DNA from: Rhopalosiphum padi
Lineage: Eukaryota > Arthropoda > Insecta > Hemiptera > Aphididae
Reading direction: 5' to 3'
Length of the DNA: 64,000 nt
Assembly (NCBI RefSeq): GCF_020882245.1
Contig: NC_083597.1
Location: forward strand, 15,410,581-15,474,580
This document shows, in pieces, positions 35,688-49,278 of this stretch. How positions within the stretch are numbered: the first letter of the stretch is position 1; the number at the start of each line of letters is the position of its first letter. Made by a program: the position numbers and the translations under genes. The notes beneath the pieces are model-generated. The model had not been told where the DNA came from, searched no databases, and saw only the letters and a program-made list of their open reading frames with translations.

Positions 35688-38057
35688 CTATAAAAATACA
35701 CAACATTTTCGATTTTTAAATAATATTGTATGTAATAATTATTATATTATAATAAATAAACAATATTGTCCAATATAATTTCCATACGAGTTTTATCAGA
35801 TCTTATTATTATTATTAGTTTATACTGCTGATAGTATACTTATGCTTACGAAGAGACTAACCATTCAATTAAAAAAGTCCAATTCCTGTTACAAAAAAAA
35901 ATAAAATTAAGTTGAAATCAATCCTAACTAGGTTATGTTTACGAATGATTATAGGAAATATTAGAGTTTCTTGCCTTTTGAGATTTTTTCTGTACAATAT
36001 TTACTGTTTAATATTTCAGGCCAATGGTCATATATTATTAAAAATTATTTTGCATTATTTGTGATCTTTAAGCATATTTTTGAAATTTTTTAAACGCGTA
36101 TTTGCATGCATATTTTATAATTTAAAATGCATATAAATCCGATCTTTAGTCTAAATAATTGTACAATATTATAATATTACGTAAATAGTATCTAAATCAA
36201 ATTATATGTTTATAATTATTTTGTTTGTTTAAAAGACAAGTATGTTAAAACTAGGCAAGATGAAACAGTCAGAACTAATAGTGTTCCTTGAGCAGCGTGT
36301 TGTATTGAGGTGATGAGAATACTTAAAAAGTATATTCACGTAGTAGTTATAATGTACATACAGTATAATAAAAAAATGGTTCCCCCTCCACATCCACTAA
36401 AAAAATAAGGCTCTTACCAAGCAATAATTATAGTAGACACACGTAAAAGTACAATTCAGACATGTTTTACTCTGAGGGATATAAAATAATCCATATTGAT
36501 TACTTTTGGTTTAGTTATTATTTAGGACGAAACTACACCAAAATAATTTTGACAATCTGGTAATTTGATTTAATAATAATATTAAGCTATAGGAGGTAAC
36601 TTAAATTATTGATAGAACACTTAACAAATTAAAACATGCTTAACATATTATTTCAAATGTGGTGTTTTGATCACTTAATTGATGATAATACCATTTTTAT
36701 ACGTTATGCATTGCGTCAATTGAATAATATGAGTTATGTGTTTCTACAATTTAATATAATATGGGTAGTCTTATTAATTCGATTAATGTATGTTACCTTA
36801 GAGCTAAAAAGGGTGTATGTTATTTGCACAAAAAAAAAGTAGGTATAAACTATATATTGTAATCTGCGTCACGTCCAAAAATCAATATAGGTAATCTCCA
36901 ACACTATACCAACAACGAATAATACTATAGGTATAACTTGCACCACACTTTATTAGTTATTTTTATAAAAGTAGTAGCTATATATAACTACTATACATGC
37001 CATTTTTTATAGGTGGTGCAATATACCTATTACCTCAATTAAATACAAATCGCTCTAAATTACTATTTTAGAAGTTAAGAAATTGCGTAAAATATGACTG
37101 TTATAAACTTATAACCTAGCTGTATATTCAAATTAATTTTTTCACTTAACGGTTCACTTGCGATTTTATCTATATAAATATTAAAATAACGTGTTTGAAT
37201 TGTCTTCGTTTTAGTCCAAGGAAACTATGTATATTAACGTATTTTCGCTATTAACCTTTGACACGGTCGTTAGAATTCAAGTATATAATAAAATATGATG
37301 ACAATTGTAACCATGAACTAAAAATAAAATAGGTGAACAAATAATGTAAATAGAAATCGCACTCGATTTTAATCGTATATTGAAATATTATTAAAAATTA
37401 ATATTGTCTGGCAAATCTTTGATTATAAAAAAGGAAAGTTTTTTAAAAATACAATAGACTATAAATTTAATTCACAAAATATAAAATGTATTCAGTAAAG
37501 TTGTCTTAGTATTTTTTATATTTACAATAATTCTGTGTTTAATTAAACCTTAAAAAAAAATTCTATAGTAATTTTTATATTTATTTTTAATTTACAGACA
37601 CAGGATTCAAATTTTAATATCTGAACATTTTTAAAATCGTTCTTTCTATTGATTATCTACTTCTTTAAATCGTTTTTTTTTATATTTTAACGAAACGAAA
37701 CGCGTTTCAAAAACCGTAAAAATAATTTATGTTATTAATAAATTATGGTTAAATATTAATACTCGTAAGGAATGAATAACGATGTATACTTTGTACATAT
37801 TATACGTCACGTGTCAATAACATAAGAATCGACCAACATTATCCAAGAAGCGAACGGTGGTTAGGGCACACTTTAGTTATAGCCTATAGGTATAAATAGT
37901 TATCGTGCGGACTTACTGAAGGATTTATGGCGTTGTTTTGTGGCGGTGGTACGAAACCCTGTTGGACGGGTGGCACTAGAGATAACGGCAATTGTTGAGG
38001 GCGTGCCGACGTGAAAGCCGTGATTGTAAATGCCAAGAAAAGAAGTTTGATATACAT
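35448..38057 (-). CDS. Small secreted protein (126 residues), 2 exons, function unknown
   Basis: Joining 38057-37917 and 35687-35448 on the minus strand gives 126 residues. Residues 1-18 are a clear signal peptide (MYIKLLFLAFTITAFTSA), cleaved before RPQQ. Residues 20-45 are rich in Pro and Gln. The second exon codes a denser, probably structured part with WFGPGEQ and then ETEKIPREKIFLILKNAGLL near the C-terminus; it has no cysteine. Splice sites are TCA|GTAAGT and TTTTATAG|ATC, both phase 0. I do not recognise a named family. The compact C-terminal block looks conserved rather than random, and the position beside a chitin-binding protein gene hints at a matrix role (inference). An in-frame ATG 16 codons upstream (38105) exists, but the methionine used here starts directly with the signal peptide. 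Confidence 0.85.
35688..37916 (-). other. Intron of the small secreted protein gene
   Basis: A 2.2 kb AT-rich phase-0 intron. Nothing recognised inside. Confidence 0.75.
37917..38057 (-). CDS. Exon 1 (coding part) of the small secreted protein gene
   Basis: Codes residues 1-47: signal peptide and the Pro/Gln-rich segment ending NNAINPS. Just upstream on the minus strand, TTTTTCTGATTCGCAG is a strong acceptor-like site ending 22 bases before the ATG, so a separate leader exon may exist. Confidence 0.87.
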
Positions 38058-38222
38058 GTTACTATGTATATTTTTTGAGTGTCTGCGAATCAGAAAAATA
38101 TACATAAAAACGTGGAGTAAGGTACATTTAATGATAATATTAAGTTGTTTTTATCCAAGCACCACGGCTATCGCGGTTGCCGGACGTCGATATTTATTGT
38201 AAGGGAGTTAATCGTTCGTGAG

Positions 38223-38232
38223 TTATTTTATA
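38223..38232 (-). promoter_or_regulatory. TATA box candidate for the small secreted protein gene
   Basis: TATAAAATAA on the minus strand, 166 bases upstream of the ATG, in a GC-richer patch (38150-38340). No good initiator lies 28-32 bases downstream, and the acceptor-like site near 38080 would argue for a start further away. Confidence 0.35.
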
Positions 38233-41200
38233 GTCGGAAATCTCCCAGCGCACTTCCTGTGACTGGTGAGTGAGGGTTTACCGGAACTCTGGGCGGTGAG
38301 AGTCTAAAGATGTGACCTTTCCTACAGTATCCGGTGTATGTACTCTTGACTGCAGAGCATCGCATTATTGACGACAATAATATTCTAAGAGGCTGATCAT
38401 TGGATGAAAAACGTAACTTAAACTGACAGACAGTTAAATCTCAAAAATTAAATAACAATAATAAATTTTAAAAATAAACACTGACCTCCCGTATTTGGAT
38501 TTTTCACCTCTGTTATTACATATTAACATCAAAACGGCAATGTTCAAATGATTATATGTCTCGTTAATTAATAGATACTCTTTGTTACACAATGTTTGAA
38601 CGTTTAGTGATAAATACTAAAGAACAATATAATAATAATATAATGATCATTGGTCATCATCATTTTTAAGCCATTATTTCGCATAACTATCACAACGGGA
38701 AGAGTACGTATTACGCGTGTCTCTAATGACAAAACATCCGATTATCTACCATAAATAAACCATTAGGTCACATTTTGGTTTAATCTCAATACCGCACCGT
38801 TCCCGGTCAAGTCTTTGGCGGCGGTTTGCGTATCTTATTCCCTGGGCTCGACAAATACTCAAAATTCCTAAAAATCCCGCATTTTCGCGCCACTGCGCAC
38901 CGCTAAAATTGTTTTTGTCATTATTTATTATTCATTTCGTTTTTCGTTGAATAAATTGAAAACTTGATTAATACAAAACTGTATTTAAATTATTATAATA
39001 TTGAAAATTCATTAAAAAAAAAGGTCGCGTGTTCAACATTTGAAAATAATCCGTCGTTAGAACTTAAATATTTGAATTAGACCATAGTCATAAGTACAGT
39101 AATAATAATTACGTTATAATATTACTATTACAGTATACCGTGGTAGTGATGCTATTACGAATATTAAAATATTAAAATTGACAAATAACCATCACGCTTG
39201 TGTTGCGTATATGAATGGTTGAAATCTGTGATGATAAGGACTTAAAAAGGTCGCACATTTTCATTTCTACTTGACACACATAAACCATGTGTTCAAAATA
39301 CGTCACTTAGCTTATAAACAAACTGAAGAAGAAAAATCAATATTTTTATAAGCGACAACGTAGTATGAATGAAAAACTAGAAACTATTATAATAAAATAA
39401 AAATTATTATTTTATAACAACATAGATTGTTCTGTGGTCTACTAGTGCAGTTATCAACTCGTCCTCATCGTAAACTATGTATATGGGTCGTGATTTAGAT
39501 CAATACTTATTTATGGATACACTTACGTTCTTCGTAGCACATGCTTAAAATATTATTTAAAAAAACAAAATTATTTTCCAGAAAAACTAGCTCAGACTTT
39601 GCGCACAGTTTGTAACCAGTTTAATTGTGTTGAGTAATATTACATATTGTTTATACTGTTATGTTACATACATTTTTTGTGTGTGTCATGAGTTGCTTGT
39701 TTAGAAATACAAGGTTATTTAAATTTAGATATTTGGACATAATATTCTATGGCGATGTAAATTACTATAATACATAGTGTTATATATCAATATAGATCGC
39801 AAATAGCGTGGCATGATATTATTCGCAATTTATATTCGTTCACTGAAAGTTTTATATTATGCTAACAATTACTACATATCTATCCTCTATATTATAGTCA
39901 TAGATTCTTATTTCCTGTACTATATAGTTATCGTACACCGTACCTACCAATAATATTATGTTATTTAAGTTTTATTTTTTTATTAGCGTATAATGCATTG
40001 CTTTTATACAATCCAGAACTTTAAACACTTACATAAATTATGTAAAGAATATGTAGTAATTTCATACTTATTTACTATTGATACAAAACATAACATTTTT
40101 CATAATATTTAAATGTCTATATGATTTAAACTAAATATTCATATATCTATTGAATATTATTTTTAGACATACAAGACAACTAAAATACAATTGAAATTAA
40201 AAAATCTCAACGTTAAAGTTTTAACTAAATCATTTTAATCATGTATTTTGAATGCACTTTATGAAATTAATAACTTCAAACAAAAATATTATCTTATCAT
40301 GTGTAGTGAACCATTATCTGGCTTTATATTAAAACGATTACAGAATTCATTTAAGAATTAAATTTCATGATTTAAAAAAATGCAGGAGTTTAAACATTGT
40401 AGTTTGTAACATCAATAGGGACATTTCTCACTCGCTTTACATATACTTAAAATTTTCAATTCATTTTATTTTATAATAAATTGTCATTATAACGCAACAA
40501 ATAATTACCGTAAATTGCATACTAATTTTATTGGACTGAATATTATGTAGTAGTAAAGTTAATATTAATTATTTTAGATCAGAGATGTATAGATGTATTT
40601 CCTAGTAGACAGAGTACAAACAATTTAATAATACAACACCGTTAATAGTAAAAAAAACCTCCATTTGAAATTAATAATAGTGATCGCCCATCTTTAAGAT
40701 AACAATAACTTCTGTAATTTACTTTTTATGCTTGATATTATTTTAAAGCGAACTTTTTTTCCATGAATGCAAATCATTTATAATATAATAGAAAAAAGGT
40801 AACTTTGAACTTTTGGGCTGCGATAAAATAATTCATATTCATGATATCAATTTGCCTATACTCTGTACTTACTTATAACAAGATTATCAAATTTTTAATA
40901 TCTATCGACCTCTGATAATCATATTATATAAATCGATGTATAAATAATTCATTGCACTTATTTTAGCGTACATTATTATTTATAATTTATACTGAATCCA
41001 TGTGAATCATGATTTATGATAGTTATTTATTAGTGAACAAATGCACAAAATGTTTTTCTGATTGAATTGAGCCAAAAAAGAAAGTAGGTAATTGCTCATA
41101 AAGACATGCATCGGTTCATCTTAAGCTTCCTGTTAGACAACTGGTTTTTTAGTCCCATATATAAAGATTTGGATTCTCCTATTTAATAAAAATGATTACC

Positions 41201-42244
41201 CATGGGCATATTTCAGCAATTACATGTATTTTTACGTAACTACTTACTCAAAAAAAAAAAAAAAAACAGTAGTATTATAAAAATACAATAGAACTAGTTT
41301 AAGTCGCTCAATGTTAAATTGCATAATATATGTTAAGACTAAAATGATTAAATTATAATTAAGCTTATTATAAAAACCAAAAACAAATAAAGTATATTCA
41401 TTTTTTGATTCGAAAAATAAATTATTAAAAAAAAAATACATTTGGCTTATGAATTTATTTACACATTAAAAACTTATTGTTTTTATTTTGTTAAGTTTTG
41501 TGTATAAGCAAGGTATTTTTAAAGAAAAAAAAAAAGTTAAAGAAAATGCAAAAAACAAGGAATTTACTTAAAGATATTTTATAGGGGCCTCATCATTGAG
41601 TTAGTTATTGTAAGATATGTACCTATTACATTTGAATTTAATTATTAATTATCCAATTGGCAAGAACACGAACCTGTCTCTATTTCTAAGAATATTTTAT
41701 ATTATGTTATTTATATAACTATGTATAATTAATTTGTTATTAGTAATATATATTAAGTTTGATTTTTTCGAAAACATTCTATACCTGTTATTATATATTA
41801 TTAATTTTTATAATAGTATACGTTTATATATTATATATATATATATACTTATATATAATATAATTTATAATAGTTAATACTAACGTGACGTAGAATAGAT
41901 ATGTGAATAGGTTTGTGGTATATAAAATATAAGATTGTAAATATATGTGTATATATGTATGTACATATTATTATAATAATAAACCATATAATGAATAATT
42001 TAGTCTCCACGATTTTTTTTACTTACGATAAAATAATAAAAATATATTTATAAACATTTTTTTTTTATTAAAATAATATCAAATTTCGTAAAAATATGAA
42101 CTTCGAATGCTCATACTGAATATTACAAAATGAACACGAGTACTCCACACTATTTATTCTGACATAATCTACTTTGAAAAATATAAAAAAATACACTATA
42201 TTTAGTTACTAACTAAAATAATAATACTCAATAAAACAACTCAC

Positions 42245-42530
42245 CTAGGTAATTGAAAGACGTTGGAAAACTTCGGTGATAGTCAATCACTGGCTAAAAA
42301 TATATCGAAAATGTAGGAAAATGCGATACCACGGGTGGTAAGAATACTGCACTTTACGGGTACTAGAACGAAATAATACTTTCACTGTTGAAGGTTTAAA
42401 GCGTTTTGCCAGGAACTGTCGTAGTGCAACTAGAACCTTCGTCCTACTTTCCACCACAATACCAACCACTACTAATAAAAATACGCCTTATTGGTACTTA
42501 TCTGATGACTTGAATCGCGTATTAAGCAAT
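42245..42530 (-). other. GC-balanced block ending in a splice-donor-like site
   Basis: On the minus strand a 60-codon open frame (42469-42287) lies in DNA of unusual composition for the region, and further on CCTAG|GTGAGT gives a good donor at 42245. It could be a leader exon for the minus-strand small secreted protein gene 4 kb downstream, which has an unused acceptor near 38080. No similarity is recognised in the open frame. Confidence 0.25.
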
Positions 42531-43270
42531 ACCTGGCCGATTTAATTAAATCTCTTATGCTGCTATACATTAGCGTTTACAACACTACAGAACTGTATTA
42601 GTTTAATGAATAGCGCGTCATTATGAATAGACGAATAGTAGATAGATAGGTACACTATATATAATGTACAGATTCGTGTGTGTTCATACGTTAGTTTACA
42701 TTTTAGTTTTGAAATAGTAACATAATCGTTTACCCATTTACTAAATCCTTGAAGTTAGCAATAATTGCAAAAACATAATTATAACAAAACATCAATGTAT
42801 AGGTAAAATTTTTATTTTTTTTATACCTATATACTATATGTATGCTAATAAATAAGTTAACAAAAAAATCAATTGTAAACTACAGATAAAATACGTGGAG
42901 GTTATATTAAAATGATTTTGATATAACCTACATTTTCCAATTATTGAAAATGCCTATTAATATTATGAGATATAAATTAATATATTGTAACAACACATAC
43001 ATCAAGTTGATTTACGTGCTAAATTGAATAACACAAAAAATTCACTTTGTTCGGTATAATCGTATTATACGAACTCTATGACTATATATTCACAATACAA
43101 TAGAATCAAGAAGAATAGAAATGTTATAAAAATCCTAGTAAATAGATAAATAATATTAATTTATGTACATGTATATATATATATATACAAAGATACAAAC
43201 ATATATATATATATATAATTAATTATAAATATATACGCAATTCAAGTTATCGTCATCGGCGGTGTAGGAG

Positions 43271-43299
43271 TATATAAAACTATAGGAGTACATGTTCAG
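43271..43299 (+). promoter_or_regulatory. Promoter-like TATA/initiator pair
   Basis: TATATAAA at 43271 is followed by TTCAGCC with its A 27 bases downstream, a normal TATA-to-start spacing, and then by about 90 bases of GC-richer sequence. No coding frame follows on this strand until the coiled-coil gene at 50659, so this may start a non-coding transcript or a distant leader exon, or be chance. Confidence 0.25.
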
Positions 43300-46200
43300 C
43301 CTTGATGCATAATCGAGTGTCTCGTTGTCGCGACTGGCGATGCTCTTGTGTGGTGTGTTCGTAGTGTTCATACGTATATACGTTTATACGGTATGCAATT
43401 ATATTTGAGTTTGAACTAAGATTATTGTCCGATACCAAGACATCGGGGAGAAATATTATTATCCACATTCATAGTAAAAATAATTTATTATAGACAGGTC
43501 GAAATACACTAGAATACCTATCATTTTACCGCTACCTTTGAGAGTGGTATTCTTCAAGTCAGGTTTTACTGAATATAAATATTGAATATGTTGTCTAGTT
43601 TTACCTAGAAATCCATCGTAAAAATATTTTGATCCAAAGGTTTTCATGAATATCCAAATTATTTTAATGTTATCTGTTTTCTTTACATTTATAATAACGG
43701 ATTTACGTATTGTATTGAAATTAAAGTAAAAATGTAGATTTATATATAATGCTAATAGGACATAATTAATGCCAACTTTATCTACCTGATTGGTATACGT
43801 CTTGTATTCAAGCTATGGTTTAAAAAGTTTTAAACAAGTATTTTTTTTTAACAATATTAACTTTTAGTTATTTATTGGTAACAATTTATTTTAGAAATAT
43901 GATAGAATAGTATAACAGGCTAATAAAAGAAAACTTATTACTTATAGAGAACATGTAATGAATGTCGGTGCACTCAATCTAAATGGTGTATTTATACGTT
44001 ATGTCGTGTATTGCGTGTTACATTAAAACATTTTTCTATAATTTTATATCATTATTATAGGTTTGAGTCTATAATTTTGATACTAAATTTATCCCAATGT
44101 TTTTTTTTCAAAAACTAGTTAAAAATTTCATCATCTTAAATTTATATATATATATATATATACTTATGTAATCGCTTGTATAATAAGCATAGCTCCTGAG
44201 AGGTACTTAAATGATAATAAATTCTTAACAAAAAATCTCATAACTACATCAGTGTTATTAAATATTAATTATGGTCATGTTACAATTTTATAGCTATATA
44301 CAAAACAGTAGCTTATTCCGTTTATATCATATTATACTTAAAACAGCTAAAATATAGTAATTTTGTCTCATATAAAATGCAAATGTTACTTTTTGTTAAA
44401 AAATAGGTATATGTTTATATTACAGTTATTTTTAAATGTTATATAAAATATGAAAAATATTCAACATTGATTTAACAACAGTTTTTAACGATATCAAAAT
44501 GTTGAGTATGATAATTATTGGTTTATTTTAAAGATAATATTTTAACAAAAACGAATGTATATTGATTACTTGCCATTAATTAACTTATCTCACCAAAAAA
44601 CAATGTATCTGCATGTGTGTTATGTGAAGTGTTTTTTTAATTCTCACTATGAAATATTTGGATCTAATTGCTTTTAATACGTTTATACTTATAGACTTTA
44701 TATTATTATTTATTATAACGGTTTAATGCATTCCATCGACTGGTACCTATTTAAAAACAAAGATTTTTTTCTTGTTAATAGAATATGGCCAAAAAACACT
44801 ATTGATAAAAGAAAAATAATATTTTCAGAATCAATAAAATAGGTAACTAGACTTATTATAAATAATATAAATACAGATTATAATTATAAGGTATTAATAA
44901 AATATTTAATTAGTTTAAATTAAATGAGAGAAATCCAAGTAAAAAATAACTTACACAGTATTAAGTATTAGTATTGATTTAAATCAAAAGAGTGAAAACT
45001 AAGTAAGGTATTTTTTCTATTTAGGTTTTTAAAAAATATCTGTCGTATTTGAATCACGTATATTTTAATGCTAACGGTAGAAAGGTGAAGGTGATGTAAC
45101 CCATATAACCACATCGCATATAAAATATAAATTTTAACTGATAACGATAAAGATGCAATCAATATATTTTCCTAGTATGTAATGCAAGTACAGTATCCTC
45201 TAATATTTAAAAAAAAAATTTTTAATTATTTTAATAATAATTACATATTATTCACTTCTAAAAATGTTGGTTCTTAAGGACTATTTCACATAGAATTCTC
45301 ACTGTATATTACAGTACATAACTATGGTATATACACATCTATTAATACGCCTAATGGATGATAAATGAGGATTTGATTTAAATTTGGACAGTTAAATAAA
45401 CAATAATATTATTATGGTATACGTTTGATGAATTAATTCTGCTATGTATTTTAATTATTTATCGTTTAAATAGTACAGTAATCCTGTAATCCAATACCGC
45501 ATGTTTGCATAAAAGGTTGACATTTGTTAGTAAGTTGTCTAAAGTTTAGAATTGGGGAAAACCACAAACGAGTTTTATAAAATCATGTATAGGTTATAGT
45601 TGGTACATTTCCAAATAGAATTTTCTATGCATATTTCAACTTTCAATTTTGTTTGAGTAGAGTTATGCATAAGTTGCAAAATAGAATATTTAAATCGATA
45701 AATACTGTAAAAATATTAGAAACCAACTCTAATCATATCATAATATGAATAATGAATATACACGATCGTCGATCACATCAAATTTAATAACTGATTTGAT
45801 TTTTACAAATATAATATATAACTTTTCAGTAACATTTTGATTACTGTAATAATAAATACATTTAATATATATTTTACTTCAATGTCTATAATTTCTAGTT
45901 ACCTATTTTTAATACATTTATGGGATAATTATTTGTTTATTTGAAGTAAAAATTAAGTTTAAATTTTAAAAGAAGATTAGTACACACTTTTTAATTTACA
46001 GTTATTTATATTAAGCTATAATAGTTTAGATGATAACCTATGTATTATATTATTAGTTACTCTCTATAAATAAATATACACAAAAATAAAATATATTTAA
46101 AATATGAGATTTTAGAACACGTAAAGTTTAATATTTTGTTAAATATCTAAGCCTTAATTTTTCATGTTTTTCATTATTCTCATAATTTTAACTTTTCTAA

Positions 46201-48523
46201 ATAAAAATTTAAATTAAATTCTTAATCTACTAAAATAACAGAATTATGAAACTATTTAACCGTTTTCGCTGCATCAACAAATATCATTAAAACATATCTT
46301 AAAACCCTTCACAAAACAAGTTGCATAATAAATAATATTTGTATAATATATGTATTATAATATTACACGAGTCTTTTTTTTACATCTTGCGGCTAGTGAA
46401 GTAGTGACACAATAACGTTCGTATAATAATTTGATTATGTACGTATGTACCTAAAAGTACTCGATACTATTATTATTTAATATTGATTGATAAATTGTTA
46501 ATAAGAAAGATGTATTTAGTCTTAACTGATTGACTTTTTGAAATTTGTGATTATTATCTAACACATTTATGTCATGTATGACATGATTTGTATTTGATAA
46601 TTTTATATACGAATATTATTGTTTTTTCTTATACAACCCGTCGTAAATGTATTAATTTTTTTTTTATTATTTCACCATACTTAATTGTGTCACTTTCCTT
46701 TGAATTATTTCACTTTCGTCTTGTTATTTTGGTAGTTGGCCAAAAAATATACGATGATACAACACCAGTTTTTGTGAATTTTAAGGTCATTTAACTATAC
46801 ATAATGACGTTTTGTTGGTGATTTAATTATCGTAAGAATTCGTGACTACGCGGCTCAACGCCCTCTGGATTACAAAACACAATTACATATCTTCAACTCT
46901 ACAAATAAACTCTTTTGAGAAAATTATAATTAGAAAATATTTTTTTCAAAAATTAAATATAGATATTACAAATTAGCTAGAATATAGTTAGGTATTACTT
47001 ATTTTAATGTTCATAATAATAAAAAATCTTGTACATCATTAATTTTCATTTAAGCCATTTTTATTTAACTTTTTATAAGTGCTGAAATTTAAATGTATAC
47101 CTATTTATGTGAAATATATGTAATATATATAAATGTATATTTATGTTGTTTTTTTGTATAATATAGATTATTACATTGTTTATGCTCATTCCATATAATT
47201 TTTTTCCATAGATAATTATTAGAAATTATTACTTATCAGCTATCATTATGTACATTGTATATTATATCATTTTGAATAGGTTACTACAAAAAATCGTATA
47301 TTTTTAGTAAATTTTATTCATGTAACTTGAAGTTCCAACTTGCACATATACAACATTCTTCTAAAAGTATTATTTTTATTATACTGCGACCTACAAAGAT
47401 AATTATATAGATGGTGGGTAGAGCAAATTATCTTAAAACACATTCACAAATAAGTTTAAAACCAAGTACCAACTTATGAAGAAATGTTACATTATTTTTT
47501 ATTAAAATGACAAAAGAGTAATAAGTACCTATATAGTTTGTTATTTATATATACTTTTAGGCAGTTTGTATTCAATACTTGCTGTACCTATGAAGTTTTT
47601 ATTCTTCAAAAATTATATTAGGTAAGTTTCATACTTGACCTATAATCTAGTTATTTAAAAATAAATGAAAAATTATTCAATAAGTACTCAAAAAATTATA
47701 CGAATTCCATACATCTTTTTCAGTTAATTAGACCAATTTAATAACTAAGATCAAATTACTAGATCGAACTTAACATAGGTACATGGCTTAACATTTAAAA
47801 AAATTGGATATGTTAAGCATTATTGATTTAAAGAAATATCAAACTACCAGTAATTATTCAATACTAAACCAAAAATCATTATATTATATCATAATCATTG
47901 ATTATATTATAATAATACAAACAAGTGGTTAAGTTGTTTTAAATGTTTTATAAAAAAGGACATAAATAATTTAAAATAAAATCATTTCGAATTATAATAC
48001 TATATGGATTTCCCCTAAAAAATTATTTTTATTTTTATATTTATTTTATACTTTTATAAATATATTTTCTAGAACTTATTAGAACCCATAATATTTTATT
48101 TTAATATACCAAGTGTAATTTTATTGGTCCAAGTTTAAGACAGTGTCTAAGAATTTAAAATTAGATTCTTAATAGTAGTTATCATCGTTGATTCATGAAT
48201 AGAAAATGAGAAAATACACAATATTCACAATATTATAAATATAATGTATTTATAAAATATAACAAATACTTAACACATTAGTCATAAACGATAATAATAG
48301 TCAATAGGCGTATAGTAATTACTGTGTTCTTCATATGATCGCACTAACTATAATATATCAATTTCGGATAAATAAAATTCTGAATTAAAATCTAACGAAA
48401 TGAACTGTTACACAAGACGATAGTATAATAATAATCAACGTAAAATCATATTATGTATAAAAATAATGATTATTATTATGTATGTATGTCCTATAATTTT
48501 GTGACGTTTGACACTGAGGTGGT

Positions 48524-49278
48524 TCATTTGTCTGGTGGCAGCAAATAGTTGGCCAAAATGAAGTTGGGCTGGATTTTATGCGTTTGATTTGGTTCCGAGC
48601 CGTCTCGATTTTTGTTTTCTGACCCATTTCGAACGCCGTTTACTGGACCTACTACTATTGGTGTCGTTCTACCGAAAGGATAGTAGTCCACATTGTCCAC
48701 GACTACAGTGTCGTCGTCATAGGGACTTTGCGACGGCGGAGTCACCGATGTCGTCGGAGTTGGAGTTTGAGTTGTTGGTGGTGTTGGTGACGGCGGTGTT
48801 GGTGGTGGTGGTGGTGGTAATGGTGGAAGATACACCGGAGGACATTCGGTAGTCGTGATGGGATGCCAATCGCCGCATGGCTGCCGTGCTAGTTGACGAC
48901 CGTCGTCACCTATCCGGCTGGTCGTTGGTGTTTCGCCTTTAGCCGGCAAATAAAAATAGTAATAGAATACGTGATGATGAACGCCGGTGGTCGTCACTTG
49001 GTGTGACGCCAATGGAGTAGGTAAAACGTGTGAAGGTAGCAGATTTTGTCGCATCACAGTCGGTGGTGGGGTCGGTGGTTGGTATAGTTCCAACGGTTGT
49101 CGAAACTGTGGTTGGTGCACAAAATAACGTTGTGGTAGCAACGGTTCTTGAAAGAATGGCCTAAATGCCATTGGCGAACGCGTCGGTGAAGGAAACGTGT
49201 GGTAAAACTGTGGAAACTGACCAGACCACGCTGTTGTCAATGTGATGACCGTGGCAATGATTATCGCTAGAACACATA
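48524..49278 (-). CDS. Main exon of the Pro/Thr-rich secreted protein gene
   Basis: Starts after the acceptor ATATTTTATAG with two bases (TA) that complete a split codon. It continues CVLAIIIATVITLTTAW and runs 250 codons to the stop at 48524-48526. The frame has no in-frame ATG at its start, so an upstream exon must supply the methionine. Confidence 0.9.

Larger units (their letters stand above)
38340..48523. other. 10 kb intergenic region without a recognised gene
   Basis: Mostly AT-rich with (TA)n runs near 41826-41850, 43165-43220 and 44143-44161. Exceptions are a GC-richer block at 38760-38910, the block at 42245-42530 and a promoter-like site at 43271. Open frames here are short and not supported. 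Confidence 0.55.

Noticed and set aside
43459..43647. 62-codon minus-strand frame starting MKTFGSKYFYDGFLG
   Set aside because: It begins plausibly and includes a TCTAG|GTAAAA donor-like site, but no partner exon in phase or family was found, and its second half turns into AT-rich low-quality sequence.
48589..48852. 87-codon plus-strand frame opposite the Pro/Thr-rich exon
   Set aside because: It is the antisense shadow of the Pro/Thr coding sequence, giving a Val/Leu run from GGT-type repeats.
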